Positions 10,345 through 18,707 of a DNA stretch of 23,846 nucleotides are shown here, one piece after another (position 1 is the stretch's first letter; the number at the start of each line of letters is the position of its first letter). The position numbers and the translations under genes were made by a program. Origin of the DNA: Bimuria novae-zelandiae CBS 107.79 (taxonomy: Eukaryota > Ascomycota > Dothideomycetes > Pleosporales > Didymosphaeriaceae); the NCBI GenBank assembly GCA_010015655.1, contig ML976789.1:103766-127611 (forward strand). Reading direction: 5' to 3'. Below the pieces are notes generated by a model. It saw nothing but the letters and a program-made list of their open reading frames with translations, was not told the origin of the DNA and made no database searches.

Positions 10345-10977
10345 TAACAAAACTATCACTTTGTCTTCAATAGAGACTTTCTGGACAATAGGTATGCAAA
10401 ATTACCTGTCGCCTGAAAACTCTACTGAAGATATCGAAGGCTATTCGCTTGTTGCGGCTCATCAGATTAATCCGATTTTTGCTGCTAGCTAGGTCAGCCC
10501 GTTTTTGTCAGATTAAGTTGGGACGTGTTTCCTGCCTATTACGATACAGACTTGATCGTTTGCTCCATAATATTCGCTTGAGTTTGGCAAAGCTAGACAA
10601 TGCGTGAATATAGACGTCCTGCAGTTTGTTCATTGCAACGTGACGCTCAGTAATGTATTTATCTTCCCCTTGTGAGCCTTGACATACACCGTCGGCTCTT
10701 CTCAATCGAGTGCCGCATGTAATTAGGTATTACGTCGACAGTAAACTATGGCTAAGTTTCGCTGACGTATATTTGCGGCAACACTTGCTCAATACTCCTG
10801 GTTGATTGCCAACCTCTGCGATTAAGGCCAGCAGAAGAATAAAAAGAAAAGGAAGGCTAAGAACCCCAGCTTTACCATGCACATCAGCTTCCGGCTCCCA
10901 AGCGCCACCGTGCAGCGCGCCTGGTGGATGATAAACTCCTGGGGTTTAATTTAATTAATTCCATAAAACTTTACGAG
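10345..10977. other. no supported gene
   Basis: The frame ending at 10492 (+) belongs to the possible continuation of the upstream acidic ORF. A minus frame at 10705-10508 (65 codons) is locally protein-like (RHVAMNKLQDVYIHALSSFAKLKRIL) but has no start, partner exon or known domain, so it may be a relic. Confidence 0.35.
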
Positions 10978-11217
10978 CTATTCTACAAGCTCGGGTTGGA
11001 GCACGAGGCCGAGATGCTCACACAATTCTCTGTACTCTTCGTAGCTGTCAAAATAAAAGTGGCCAGCAAACAAGTTCAGCTGTAGGACATCACTCCGGCT
11101 AATCGTGTTTACAAAGCGAGAGGAGTAGGGAGAGCCAACACAATACAGATCTAGCATATTGAGCGGGGTATACGCCAGGTTCGAGCGAGGCGCGTAGAGG
11201 TGCGAGTGCTTAGCCAT
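10978..11217 (-). pseudogene. C-terminal gene fragment, unidentified
   Basis: The minus frame from about 11235 to TAG at 10978 encodes about 80 residues that look like a real protein end (YAPRSNLAYTPLNMLDLYCV, SDVLQLNLFAGHFYFDSYEE, YRELCEHLGLV). The first in-frame ATG is at 11217. Upstream the same frame hits TGA, while the +1 frame reads GFEIDWDKGSACR, suggesting that the coding sequence once continued and is now frameshifted. The phrase style resembles ends of multi-copy fungal proteins, but I cannot name the family. It most likely is a truncated relic. Confidence 0.4.
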
Positions 11218-11444
11218 TTGCTCAGTCGGCACGCACTTCCCTTGTCCCAGTCAATCTCAAACCATCCACTCCCGGAAATGGACCTGTCGACAAGAAGCCA
11301 CTCCACTACCAGCATCGTCATTACCACCGAGCCAAAGATTCCAACTCCCCTTCACCCAATAACTGGAGTTCATCCACTATACCAGCATGCCCTCACACCT
11401 TTTATGATTATGAACCAGCTTTCCATCAGTGCATCTGCAAAGCC

Positions 11445-12690
11445 TCAATTTTGAAGCAACCGAGGGCGCTTATTGTCCTTGATCTGTCCCATTGGGTTTC
11501 CTAACGCCAGCTTTGGCAACTCGTTCTTGTCTCGCAAGTATTGAAGATACCTCTTAATGCGCTGGGTGTCGAAGTCGTCGTTGAAAGGTCGAAAGAGGTA
11601 ACCGTTCGCCACGACCTGCTCGAGAGTCGGAAACATCTCACCCCCGCCAGGCCATTTGGCGAGTTGTTTGCCCTGGATATCAACTCGACGGCCTAGGATC
11701 CGTAGTCCTCCACCCTCCAAGCTGGCGATGACGATATACTCAGGGTAGACGTTAGCCAAACCGCCTTCAAAAATGGGCGGACGGGTCATTCCAATCACTG
11801 TCGAGGCAACGTTATTCGTAACCTTTATCGCGAGCTTCCACAACTCTTCTCGGCCTATGGCGTAGCGGAACATTGCTGGCGAGGCTTGTTCTGGGGTAAG
11901 ATATCGCAGGCGATCAACTTGATAAAGGGGACGCGTAGCCATCACGTTGAGCTGGTCCATAGACATGAGCGCGGTCGAGTGGGCGGCGTCCTCGATCATT
12001 AGCGGACGAGCCCTCGTGCCGCAGGCGGCGGCATCTTCGTCATCGTCACTTTCGATCAACACCGGAGCATCCGATGTGCCATCTTCGGCATCTTCGACGC
12101 TGAGATCGATCACACGGGCTCGGCTGCCAGATCGACCCGCCTGATCATCCTAAGTCATGTCAGCATCAGCTCCGCAGCCTCAGCGACAATCCGAATCCAC
12201 TTACGCTATCGCCCACGCCTGTGATATGCTGCACCTCGTTGCTTGCTTGTGCGCTTGACTCCGCTCGATTCTCACCAAGCCAGTTGCCCGGTACTCCACG
12301 CTCAGGATCCCAAGTCTTCTCGTAGCCATCCTTGCCATCTTCGAGGATCTTCGCCAATACACGCCTCTGTTCCTTCTCCGTAGCCGCTGTCACCTCGCCT
12401 CTCTCCAGCACCAGCTTCGTCTCGCCATCCTCTTGAACCTTCTTCTCCACCCACGGCCTGCGGATGTCGTCGATATCACTAATAAACGAGTTGATATCGG
12501 CAACGGTCACGCCTTTGGGCATGTCGGCGGTCGGGTTGAGCAGCAGCAGCTTTGACACTAGTTTGCGCTTACGAGATTCCAACATGGCCCACGTAAGGTC
12601 GCTCATCGTGTTCGGGTCGATACCGATGAGATTGAGCAGGTCGGTCTCCTGCCACTTGCCAGTAGCTCCTGGTCCGATCCAACCCACCAT
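11445..12690 (-). CDS. two-exon protein with tandem SUMO-interaction-like motifs
   Basis: Exon 1 runs 12690-12205, the intron 12204-12150 (55 nt: GTAAGT, TGCTGAC branch site, CTTAG) and exon 2 12149-11445, ending in TGA. The phase is 0 and the product is 396 residues. ATG 12690 is the first in-frame Met; the frame is open to 12853 upstream without another ATG, so an upstream exon is not excluded. The N-terminal third is charged and helical (LESRKRKLVSKLLLL, DINSFISDIDDIRRPWVEKK). Just after the junction, VIDLSVEDAED (175-185) and VLIESDDDED (192-201) each have a hydrophobic core followed by acidic/Ser residues, the classic layout of a SUMO-interacting motif. The C-terminal half (about 220-396) looks folded, with no family recognised. 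A SUMO-dependent nuclear role is inference only. No defects are visible. Confidence 0.8.
12150..12204 (-). other. spliceosomal intron, 55 nt
   Basis: On the minus strand it begins GTAAGT, has TGCTGAC about 15 nt before the 3' end and ends CTTAG. Removing it joins two long frames in phase 0. It would otherwise place a stop after residue 209 of the upstream frame. Confidence 0.85.
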
Positions 12691-12949
12691 CTCGAATTTT
12701 TCGTCCAGGTTTGTATTCGGTTCGTTTTCGGCGGGCGTTGTTGCTTCCAATAAGGCGAGGACGGGATGTGGTGGTGGTGTGAGTAGGAAGTGCAAGATAG
12801 GAATCGTCAGACCGTAGGAGAGTATTGGGTCAAGAGGTTTTGAGTTGGTGAACTACATCGGGTGGTGTATGACGATGAGCGTGAGCATGAAGGTGAAGGT
12901 GAACATAAAAATGAACGCGAACTACAGCAGCGCTTGCAACAGTAGGTAA

Positions 12950-13075
12950 TACGGACGGTTCGACCCTACTACGGTTACGTTACGGTTGCTAGTTATTACG
13001 GTACGTACGCTACGGCCGGGGGGTTCGTACGGTACCGTAGGATTACTGTACGGTTCATTTTGGGGTTCTATACGG
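12950..13075 (+). repeat. TACGG-rich low-complexity block
   Basis: Eight TACGG pentamers occur within 126 bp on the plus strand, irregularly spaced (for example ctactacggttacgttacgg, tattacggtacgtacgctac). It sits directly at the 5' break of the ABC transporter relic. The nature is unknown; it could be a decayed satellite or element end. Confidence 0.55.
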
Positions 13076-13097
13076 CCCGTAGTATATACAAATTTCC

Positions 13098-14011
13098 AGG
13101 AGGCTAGTGCGCAGTCACTCCTCGAACGCGATAATGCGGATACACTTCAACAACCACAGAAACGACTTAAAGAACCAGGCAATTGAGTTGAATACCTGCA
13201 AAGCTTTGCGATATTCATGCCACACCTATTGCCATGGCACGACTCGAAAATCCTTTGTGCTCTGGCTATCCGCATTATTATAGCTATTCTGAACCATGGC
13301 ATAAACATTGCCATCCCTCGGCAACTTGGTATTGCCATTGATAAGCTTAGTTCGGGATCAGAAAAGATGCCTTGGAAAGAAATCGCCTTCTGGATATGCT
13401 ATCTCTGGCTTGACAGCCGTGCTGGACTTGACGTACTTGACAGTCTCGCACACACTTGCATTCAAAATTCTTCGTACAAGGAAATTACGAATCTAGCTAT
13501 GGGCCATGTTATGGATTTATCGTTCGACTTCCACTCAAACAAAGACACCGGAGAGATATTAAAAGCGATAGATCAGGCCAGTTCGTTAAACAACTTAGCT
13601 CACCTTGTCATTTTTGAGATTATTCCTATTGTAATTGATTTCATCATTGCAATAGGATATGTTACCCATCTGTTAGACATATACTTGGCTTCAGTCATCC
13701 TCGGCATCTCAGCAACCTACATCTCGCTTGGGATTTTTGCGAATCCCTGGATACAACGTAAACAAAGAGAATTAGTCGAAAAAAACCGTAGTGAGAGCCT
13801 GGTGGCATACGAAGCTGTGTTAAACTGGCTGGTTATTACCTACTTTGATCAAACCCGATCTGAGAAACAGCGATATAGTAGTGTGGTCCAGGACCTTGTC
13901 AATACTTCACACAGTTACCTTTACCGACTGCTGTGTGGCAATGCTACCCAGGATCTTCGCACCGTGCTATTATTCCTCTCACGCCACGTAATACCTCGTA
14001 CAGATACATGA
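13098..14011 (+). pseudogene. ABC half-transporter (HMT1/ATM1-like) membrane domain fragment
   Basis: The frame reads linker residues (QSLLERDNADTLQQPQKR), a TGA at 13184-13186, then VEYLQSFAIFMPHLLPWHDS and about 270 further residues of a type-1 ABC exporter membrane domain. The signatures match vacuolar heavy-metal-tolerance half-transporters: IPRQLGIAIDKL, VMDLSFDFHSNKDTGEILKA, HLLDIYLASVILGISATYIS and YFDQTRSEKQRYSSVVQD. Relatives have Trp where the TGA lies (…W-VEYL), so it looks like a TGG to TGA nonsense change. The sequence stops being family-like near 13975 and terminates at TGA 14009. The last membrane helices and the whole nucleotide-binding domain (Walker A, signature, Walker B) are missing, and so is the N-terminal TMD0. 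It is a non-functional relic. From ATG 13217 a 264-codon membrane fragment could still be made, but it could not hydrolyse ATP. Confidence 0.8.
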
Positions 14012-14415
14012 GTAGAGAAAGTGGAGAAAAAATCATACGCGTCACTACACATGTGGTTAGTGAGGTCTGAGAGGAGCGGTGGCACATGCATGCAGGGCTG
14101 CTCACTGGCGTAACGCTAGTGCAGTATAGGTAGTCCCATCTCACCAAACATGAGGTGCGATTGTCTGTGAGGCAAGAGAGTCTCTAAACCGTGACAGTTT
14201 ATGAGTGTTGCCGAGCCCTAATCAATTCAAGGTAATCGATTATGGATCTTTTTCCTTTCGCGAAAGTGACACTCCGTATCTCACTTTCCGAAATTCTGTT
14301 CTGTAGGTATCAACGATCAACGACCAATAAAGCTATAAGAACTCCAAGCTTTCTTCATGCTAGTCTTTCCGTCCGTTTGAGCTGTAACTTATACTTGGTC
14401 AGTTATTCGCTCAAA
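14012..14415. other. no supported gene (5' flank of next gene)
   Basis: This stretch lies between the ABC relic and the next start. The downstream frame is open back to ATG 14242, but that extension (low complexity, no paralog match) is probably untranslated. Confidence 0.4.
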
Positions 14416-15114
14416 ATGGCCCTTCGAACAATATTTGTGAACGTTAGTCCATTCCGGAGGAATCTAATGAGCAGACTCCGTCCATACGACATCGCCAAAC
14501 TAGCAATTGCCCTCGATTGCGATCTAACCAAGGCCGAATACCGGATTTTTATGGACGTTATAGACGATATCTTTCCTGACAGATCGGAGTTGAATAAGAT
14601 CCAAGATTTGGGCTGTTGTATACATATATTTGGTGCAGATTTAACCAAACTCCGAATGCGCTTAGAGAAACCAATGGAACCCTGGTTCGAGAATAACCGT
14701 CCACAAATCTATGTCCTGGTCTCTAGCCCTGCACGTTCTCTTGGTTATACGGTACAGCCACGATGGGTCCCAATTGACTCGACGTATTTGGACGTTAGTG
14801 TCAGTGCCTACGACAATACGCTGACCGGTTACACAATTCCATGGGTCCACATGAGATCGGACATAATGGATAGAGTGCTCGGTAAGACCTTTTTGCATAC
14901 GGGCTTACTGCATCCTGTGCAGCAGCAGCTTGTACCCTGTATTCGCCTTCAAGAACGGTCACAAGACTTTATATTGCTCTACGGAAGCTGCAAACCAAGG
15001 CAATGGATGGAGAACAATATTCTTAATCAACAAGCACGACAAAAGTATACAAACATCAATTTCATTATCGCACCGTGTTGGCAGCATTCATTCTTCATGC
15101 TTCACATGGTGTAG
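14416..15114 (+). CDS. F-box-like helical family protein, paralog 1
   Basis: ATG 14416 opens 232 codons to TAG 15112-15114. An earlier in-frame ATG at 14242 would add 58 residues that have no counterpart in the paralog, so I prefer 14416. The N-terminal module (about 11-83) reads PFRRNLMSRLRPYDIAKL…, …LGCCIHIFGADLTKLRMRL. It matches the start of the broken gene at 18770 with about 27 identities in 73 gapless columns. The arrangement resembles an F-box (PxxIxxL-type helices) as found in expanded ascomycete families. The C-terminal part contains RWVPIDSTYLDV, GKTFLHTGLLHP and a terminal HSFFMLHMV. F-box proteins usually recruit substrates to SCF ubiquitin ligases; that role here is inference. 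No stops or frameshifts are seen, so it may be intact. Confidence 0.65.
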   Translation: MALRTIFVNVSPFRRNLMSRLRPYDIAKLAIALDCDLTKAEYRIFMDVIDDIFPDRSELNKIQDLGCCIHIFGADLTKLRMRLEKPMEPWFENNRPQIYVLVSSPARSLGYTVQPRWVPIDSTYLDVSVSAYDNTLTGYTIPWVHMRSDIMDRVLGKTFLHTGLLHPVQQQLVPCIRLQERSQDFILLYGSCKPRQWMENNILNQQARQKYTNINFIIAPCWQHSFFMLHMV

Positions 15115-15259
15115 CAACCTCCTCTTGGGTTGCGAACCGTACTTATCGACCTGGTTGTGCTGTGCAATTTTCTTCAAGAGGTTCGGACGCCTTTTTCTGC
15201 CAAACTCTCTTGTATCTGTCAGTGGAAGTGCTTACTGTGGTGTTGTTGGCCTGAGCGCC

Positions 15260-15715
15260 TCATGTGACCTCGGTTAGCGCACTGTATATAGTCTCACTCG
15301 ATGTGCGATCCGTTGAATATTGAAGCGAGTTGAAATTAGTTGCCGCGGGGTCACTTGGCCAGTATACTTCGCCGTATCCATCTTCATCCAGAAAAGTTGC
15401 TGTCATCTGTTTCAGCGCATCTTGGTGTTTGGGCGATTTCCAGTCCCAGAGGTCTATTCCACGAAGGTCTGCCAAAGAATATTGTCGTCGGAAAACGCGA
15501 AGATCGTCAATAAATGAAGTACAGCAAGTGAGCCTCTCGTTGCCATAATCAAGTTACTCACGGAGGTCTGTTATTTTTGGTATGTGTGCAGCTGCAATTC
15601 TGGAAGGGCTTGGTGCTCTTGATGTGCCGCAAACAAAATTGCTTGCCAGGGGCCCTGGGAAGATATTTTCTAAGTGATAAGCTAACAAGCTGTGATTGGT
15701 TTCAATAAGCCATAA
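15260..15715 (-). pseudogene. two-exon hypothetical gene relic
   Basis: On the minus strand a frame from about 15715 (just after TAA in …KVDA-stop-LWLIETNHS) reads LLAYHLENIFPGPLASNFVC and …RIAAAHIPKITDL. A donor GTGAGT then follows and, with an acceptor TTTGGCAG (93-nt intron, about 15466-15558), it continues HLRGIDLWDWKSPKHQDALK… to TGA at 15260. The phases agree. No family is recognised. The TAA upstream and the lack of a start suggest that the 5' part is lost or mutated. A solo LTR lies 46 bp beyond the open frame. It could alternatively be two unrelated chance frames. Confidence 0.35.
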
Positions 15716-15755
15716 TTAGGCATCAACCTTACACAGTCGCAGAGCTTGGGGGTTC

Positions 15756-15760
15756 TAAGA
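15756..15760. repeat. target-site duplication TAAGA (left)
   Basis: TAAGA directly precedes the TG end of the solo LTR and is repeated exactly at 15913-15917 after its CA end. This is a 5-bp duplication as made by LTR-retrotransposon integrases. Confidence 0.9.
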
Positions 15761-15912
15761 TGTTAGAGTTGAATACGATATCACATGATATCACCAACCT
15801 GATGTAGACTAGTTGCTGATCACGATTCTGCTACATAAGCGGTTTCTCTGTTCAGCTTGTTACAATCAACTCAGTCTCTTATTCCTACTTACTATTCTTC
15901 TTATCCCTTACA
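15761..15912 (+). mobile_element. solo LTR, copy 1 (152 bp)
   Basis: It begins TGTTAGAGTTGAATACG and ends CTTATCCCTTACA, bounded by TG…CA and by TAAGA target duplications. It is the same family as 19386-19543 but in the opposite orientation: the first 69 bp differ at one position, then differences and small indels appear toward the 3' end. No internal gag/pol sequence is attached, so it is a solo LTR left by LTR-LTR recombination. The short LTR length and 5-bp duplication would fit a Ty1/copia-like element; that class is inference. Confidence 0.9.
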
Positions 15913-15917
15913 TAAGA
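15913..15917. repeat. target-site duplication TAAGA (right)
   Basis: Exact partner of 15756-15760. Confidence 0.9.
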
Positions 15918-15949
15918 CTAATCATATTGGACTGTCGCTTGGCATACCC

Positions 15950-15957
15950 TTATATAC
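15950..15957 (+). promoter_or_regulatory. TATA-like box
   Basis: TTATATAC lies about 45 bp upstream of ATG 15997 and about 37 bp downstream of the solo LTR end. Spacing is suitable for a core promoter of the following small gene. Transcription start not known. Confidence 0.4.
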
Positions 15958-15996
15958 CGGACCTCGATTACTACATTTCTAGCAAAAGATAGAAGA

Positions 15997-16342
15997 ATGG
16001 CAACTATAGTGTTCTGTAACTTGTTGCCTCTGGTGCAAACTTTACTTGCTATCGGTATCGCTAGTGTCCTAAAGGCTTGTTTATTTAGTAAGTGAATCAT
16101 CGCTCCACTTGCAGTCCCTTGACTTTGCAATTCTATATCTTTTTATGTAATTGAACGCCGTGCTAAGTCTCGTAGGAGCCCGTCCAGATCATATCCCTAA
16201 TACTCCACCTGTTGTACGCCCGGAAGCCTTGTTAGGACCCACGAAGGTTGTTCTACGGAACGGAACCGTTATAAAACTCTCCCACTTTGCCGAGTTCGAA
16301 ATGGAGGGGGACCCGAATGTTAGTGTAGCACAGCTGTCTTGA
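15997..16342 (+). CDS. small two-exon protein with signal-peptide-like N terminus (85 aa)
   Basis: Exon 1 15997-16087 starts AAGAATGGCA (purine at -3, G at +4). The intron is 16088-16175 (88 nt: GTAAGT, GTGCTAAG, CTCGTAG) and exon 2 is 16176-16342, ending in TGA. The intron splits a codon in phase 1 and the frames agree. The 30 residues of exon 1 form a hydrophobic leader (LLPLVQTLLAIGIASVLKAC), either a signal peptide or a membrane anchor. Exon 2 supplies a compact tail (RPDHIPNTPPVVRPEALLGP, VVLRNGTVIKLSHFAEFEME) with one NGT glycosylation site. There is no known family. The start lies 84 bp after a solo LTR, so expression may be influenced by it. The model is hand-spliced; exon 2 alone is also open from 16151. 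Confidence 0.55.
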
Positions 16343-16519
16343 GCTATATACAATTCTTACCCTACTTAGGCCTTCACAGTTCGCGCTTCCCTTAAGCATC
16401 CGTTCGCATCCAATACCGATATAGCATAATTATCAACGGTTCATTGATTTTCGCTCACACAACGCCACCAATAGACGGTTCCGTGGGCTATTAAGTCCAC
16501 GACAAAACAAGCAACAGAG
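16343..16519. other. no gene seen
   Basis: AT-rich flank between the small gene and the inverted-repeat element; no open frame of note. Confidence 0.5.
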
Positions 16520-16699
16520 ACAATGTATAACGTCACTTACAATGTTGCGAATCACACAGCGTAGCGAAGCCAATCAGAGATACTTTTGATAGTACTTAGA
16601 ATGCAGCTCCCAGCGCAATAAGTATCTTTGGTATATGGTGAAAATACCATACTTTGCCTTCGCGATTCGCGATGTTGAAAGTGACGTTATTTTATTGTT
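16520..16699. mobile_element. MITE-like inverted-repeat element (about 180 bp)
   Basis: Arms 16527-16555 (ataacgtcacttacaatgtt…) and 16662-16690 (inverted: ataacgtcactttcaacatc…) share a perfect 12-bp outer block and about 70-80% identity over about 30 bp. Similarity extends outward through acaat. The interior has no coding capacity and holds a smaller hairpin (gtatatggtgaaaataccat). The architecture suits a miniature inverted-repeat transposable element. I could not find a clear target duplication, so a plain inverted repeat is the alternative. The arms contain TGACGT, a bZIP-type core, which could also be functional. Confidence 0.5.
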
Positions 16700-16912
16700 T
16701 ATATAAAACTATGGTTACTTGAAACTGAGGTACCTTGCTTAATTTTCCACACGGTGGGTTTCCTGATCTACGGTTGTCAGATTGGAAGGGTAATCTGATG
16801 AGATGAAAAGATGATAATTAATTGAGATGAATTGAGATGTATTGAGGTGAATTGTCTCTCACTGAATTGTCTCTGGGACTTTCTCTTTTATCTTTGGGTT
16901 GCCTGTCTATAT

Positions 16913-16972
16913 ATCCCTTGCGTTATCCCTTGCGTTATCCCTTGCTTCATCCCTTGTGTCATCCCTTGCGTG
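16913..16972 (+). repeat. 12-bp tandem repeat, 5 copies
   Basis: atcccttgcgtt x2, atcccttgcttc, atcccttgtgtc, atcccttgcgtg. The period is exactly 12 bp, so the overlapping frame shows a CVIP/CFIP tetrapeptide repeat. I consider that frame non-coding. Just upstream (about 16818-16875) is a looser run of gaattgagat/gaattgtctct repeats. Confidence 0.85.
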
Positions 16973-17001
16973 TTAAGCGAGGGCGGGATGCAAGGGCGTA
17001 A

Positions 17002-17047
17002 GTGCGCCAGCCTCCTTGCAGATGTAAAGGACCATGTAATCGGACAA
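17002..17047 (+). repeat. dispersed 46-bp repeat, copy 1
   Basis: gtgcgccagcctccttgcag and the following 26 bp match the reverse complement of 20299-20344 (gtgcgccagccaccttgcaa…) with a handful of substitutions and no indels. The two copies are in inverted orientation 3.25 kb apart. The flanks are unrelated. Confidence 0.65.
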
Positions 17048-17194
17048 CAAGATAGACGTTAACTGCTTAATTGGACACCCAACATGCAGCTCTACCTTAA
17101 CAAGCTGAGAATACGACCCGCCCTTCATCACCTTTCTCATCCATCAGCGCAACCGAGGTCTATTCATAGTGAGTACAGAATCAATATATACCGC

Positions 17195-18508
17195 TTATTC
17201 TAAGAACCTATCAAGCCAGTCTGTATGAACCAGGTCAACTCCTCGGGACTCAAGCATTTCAAATGTTTGATTCCTAGATTCAAGCATTTGAAATGCTGTA
17301 TTCCTGTCCCAATCATGGCCACCTTGTTCCCATCCATAGAAAAATGTAGTAAGCGCGATACTCTTGAGGTTTGGTAACAACGAACGATTAGTGGCAAGAG
17401 TTCTGAAAGGACCTCGAGGGGCATTTAGCACTGGACAATAGCCTTTAGAGTCGAAGAGCGTAAAATGCTGCAAGTTTTCAGGGACCCTAGCCCACAGACC
17501 GTCTCCTGTGACGTCTGATAAGGGAAGGACAGAGGTAGACAGTCGGGTTAAGTTGACACAATTCGATAATGCATTAAATACTGTTCCTTGGTCAAACGTC
17601 TCAAGTGGCTCATGTAGACTGTGGTAGAAAACTTCCTGCAGACTTTCTCCATGAAATTGGAGAGAGTCAAAGAATGACTGCACATGCAGATCAGTGGATA
17701 CGGGTCGGCCAGTAATAACTACTTTCAGTTTCTGAAGTGCCTCACATGACTGAACGAGCCGTGGAACGATAGAACTCAGGTATTCGCGAATATTGATCTC
17801 TATGGACGTCGCTCGGCTTTCGAATTGAGGTAGAAACAAGTCCGCGGTCGTACCTTCGGTAATACTCAATTGAAGACTTCGGAGTGATGGGAGGCCCATG
17901 ATCGTGTGAATTTGCGATATTGGGCAGTGTTGTATTGATAAACGTTGCACATTGTTCAATGAGCGGCTATCAAACGCATACGACATGATCTCACAGATCG
18001 GGCGACTATCGCAACGGGCTGAGCGTCCATCGCAGCCGAAGGTGCGTAGCCTTGGGAAACGGCAGGTCGAATATCGCATGTCGAAGCTCAAAAGCGCTGG
18101 AAGTCTGCTTAAAAGCAAACCGACCTGGGTCCGGTGGCTTCCTCTGCTTGTACCAAGAAGCATAGGCAAGTTTCCTTCGTCATCTGCGGACACATAGGGT
18201 ACAGGTGCCCAGATGTACGGTTCGGACACGTCTACAACCACGTGCTTAATAATGTCTCTATACGTTGGTTCCTCTACTAATGTGCGTAAGAGTAATGCGG
18301 CGTTCCAACTGGTGACGTGTACGTTTCGATAGAGAGCGCAAAACGTATAAGAGTGAGCCAGTCGTGACACTAGACATAAATTCCGTAAGTCGCACGTGTC
18401 CACGTAGTTGAGGATTATCTCGAATACGTCAATGTTCAATTTGGTGATAAAACATCGACGATACTTGGGTAGAACTTTGTTCAGGAGCCTAAGAAGTGAT
18501 CGTTTCAT
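17195..18508 (-). CDS. F-box/LRR-like protein
   Basis: ATG 18508 to TAA 17195 gives 437 residues with no stops. An earlier in-frame ATG at 18598 would add 30 residues. The F-box lies at about residues 24-62 (LNIDVFEIILNYVDTCDLRN, LCLVSRLAHSYTFCALYRNV), the canonical fungal pattern. The rest contains leucine-rich-repeat-like segments (LNNVQRLSIQHCPISQIHTI, MGLPSLRSLQLSITEG, LSNCVNLTRLS, ENLQHFTLF). Such proteins bind Skp1 through the F-box and present substrates to an SCF ubiquitin ligase; the substrate is unknown. Near the C terminus a 10-residue duplication, FQMLESRNQT/FEMLESRGVD, comes from two 28-bp direct repeats 30 bp apart (17247-17274, 17277-17304). It is divergently arranged with the F-box-like relic at 18770 and lies between the two solo LTRs. 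Apparently intact. Confidence 0.85.
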   Translation of the reverse strand: MKRSLLRLLNKVLPKYRRCFITKLNIDVFEIILNYVDTCDLRNLCLVSRLAHSYTFCALYRNVHVTSWNAALLLRTLVEEPTYRDIIKHVVVDVSEPYIWAPVPYVSADDEGNLPMLLGTSRGSHRTQVGLLLSRLPALLSFDMRYSTCRFPRLRTFGCDGRSARCDSRPICEIMSYAFDSRSLNNVQRLSIQHCPISQIHTIMGLPSLRSLQLSITEGTTADLFLPQFESRATSIEINIREYLSSIVPRLVQSCEALQKLKVVITGRPVSTDLHVQSFFDSLQFHGESLQEVFYHSLHEPLETFDQGTVFNALSNCVNLTRLSTSVLPLSDVTGDGLWARVPENLQHFTLFDSKGYCPVLNAPRGPFRTLATNRSLLPNLKSIALTTFFYGWEQGGHDWDRNTAFQMLESRNQTFEMLESRGVDLVHTDWLDRFLE

Positions 18509-18618
18509 TATTGCAATAGCACACCAGAGACAGATACCTTCGGTGTTAAGTATTTGCCCGTGCTTAGAGAAAGCGCGTCGATGAAAGTGAATTTTCATTT
18601 CTGGACACCAACACGCCT

Positions 18619-18707
18619 AGCACGAAATTCGTTTTTCACTTTCTCCCATTCCTTAAAACCACACCCAGCACGAAACTCGCTTTTCACTTTCTCCCATCCC
18701 TTAAAAC
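18619..18707. repeat. 48-bp tandem duplication in the divergent intergenic region
   Basis: agcacgaaattcgtttttca… (18619-18660) is repeated at 18667-18707 as agcacgaaactcgcttttca… with three differences over 41 bp. A more decayed third copy may precede it (from about 18588). It lies between the F-box gene (minus) and the F-box-like relic (plus) and so could contain shared upstream elements. Confidence 0.75.

Noticed and set aside
12464..12817. 117-codon plus-strand ORF
   Set aside because: Antisense shadow of exon 1 of the SUMO-motif gene.
14930..15277. Alternative plus-strand ORF overlapping the end of the 14416 gene
   Set aside because: The 14416 frame continues uninterrupted through this stretch with a protein-like end; the alternative has Cys/Trp-rich, chance-like composition.
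16832..17062. Small protein with CVIP tetrapeptide repeats
   Set aside because: It is produced by a 12-bp tandem repeat; the flanking sequence is low complexity and lacks a coding look.
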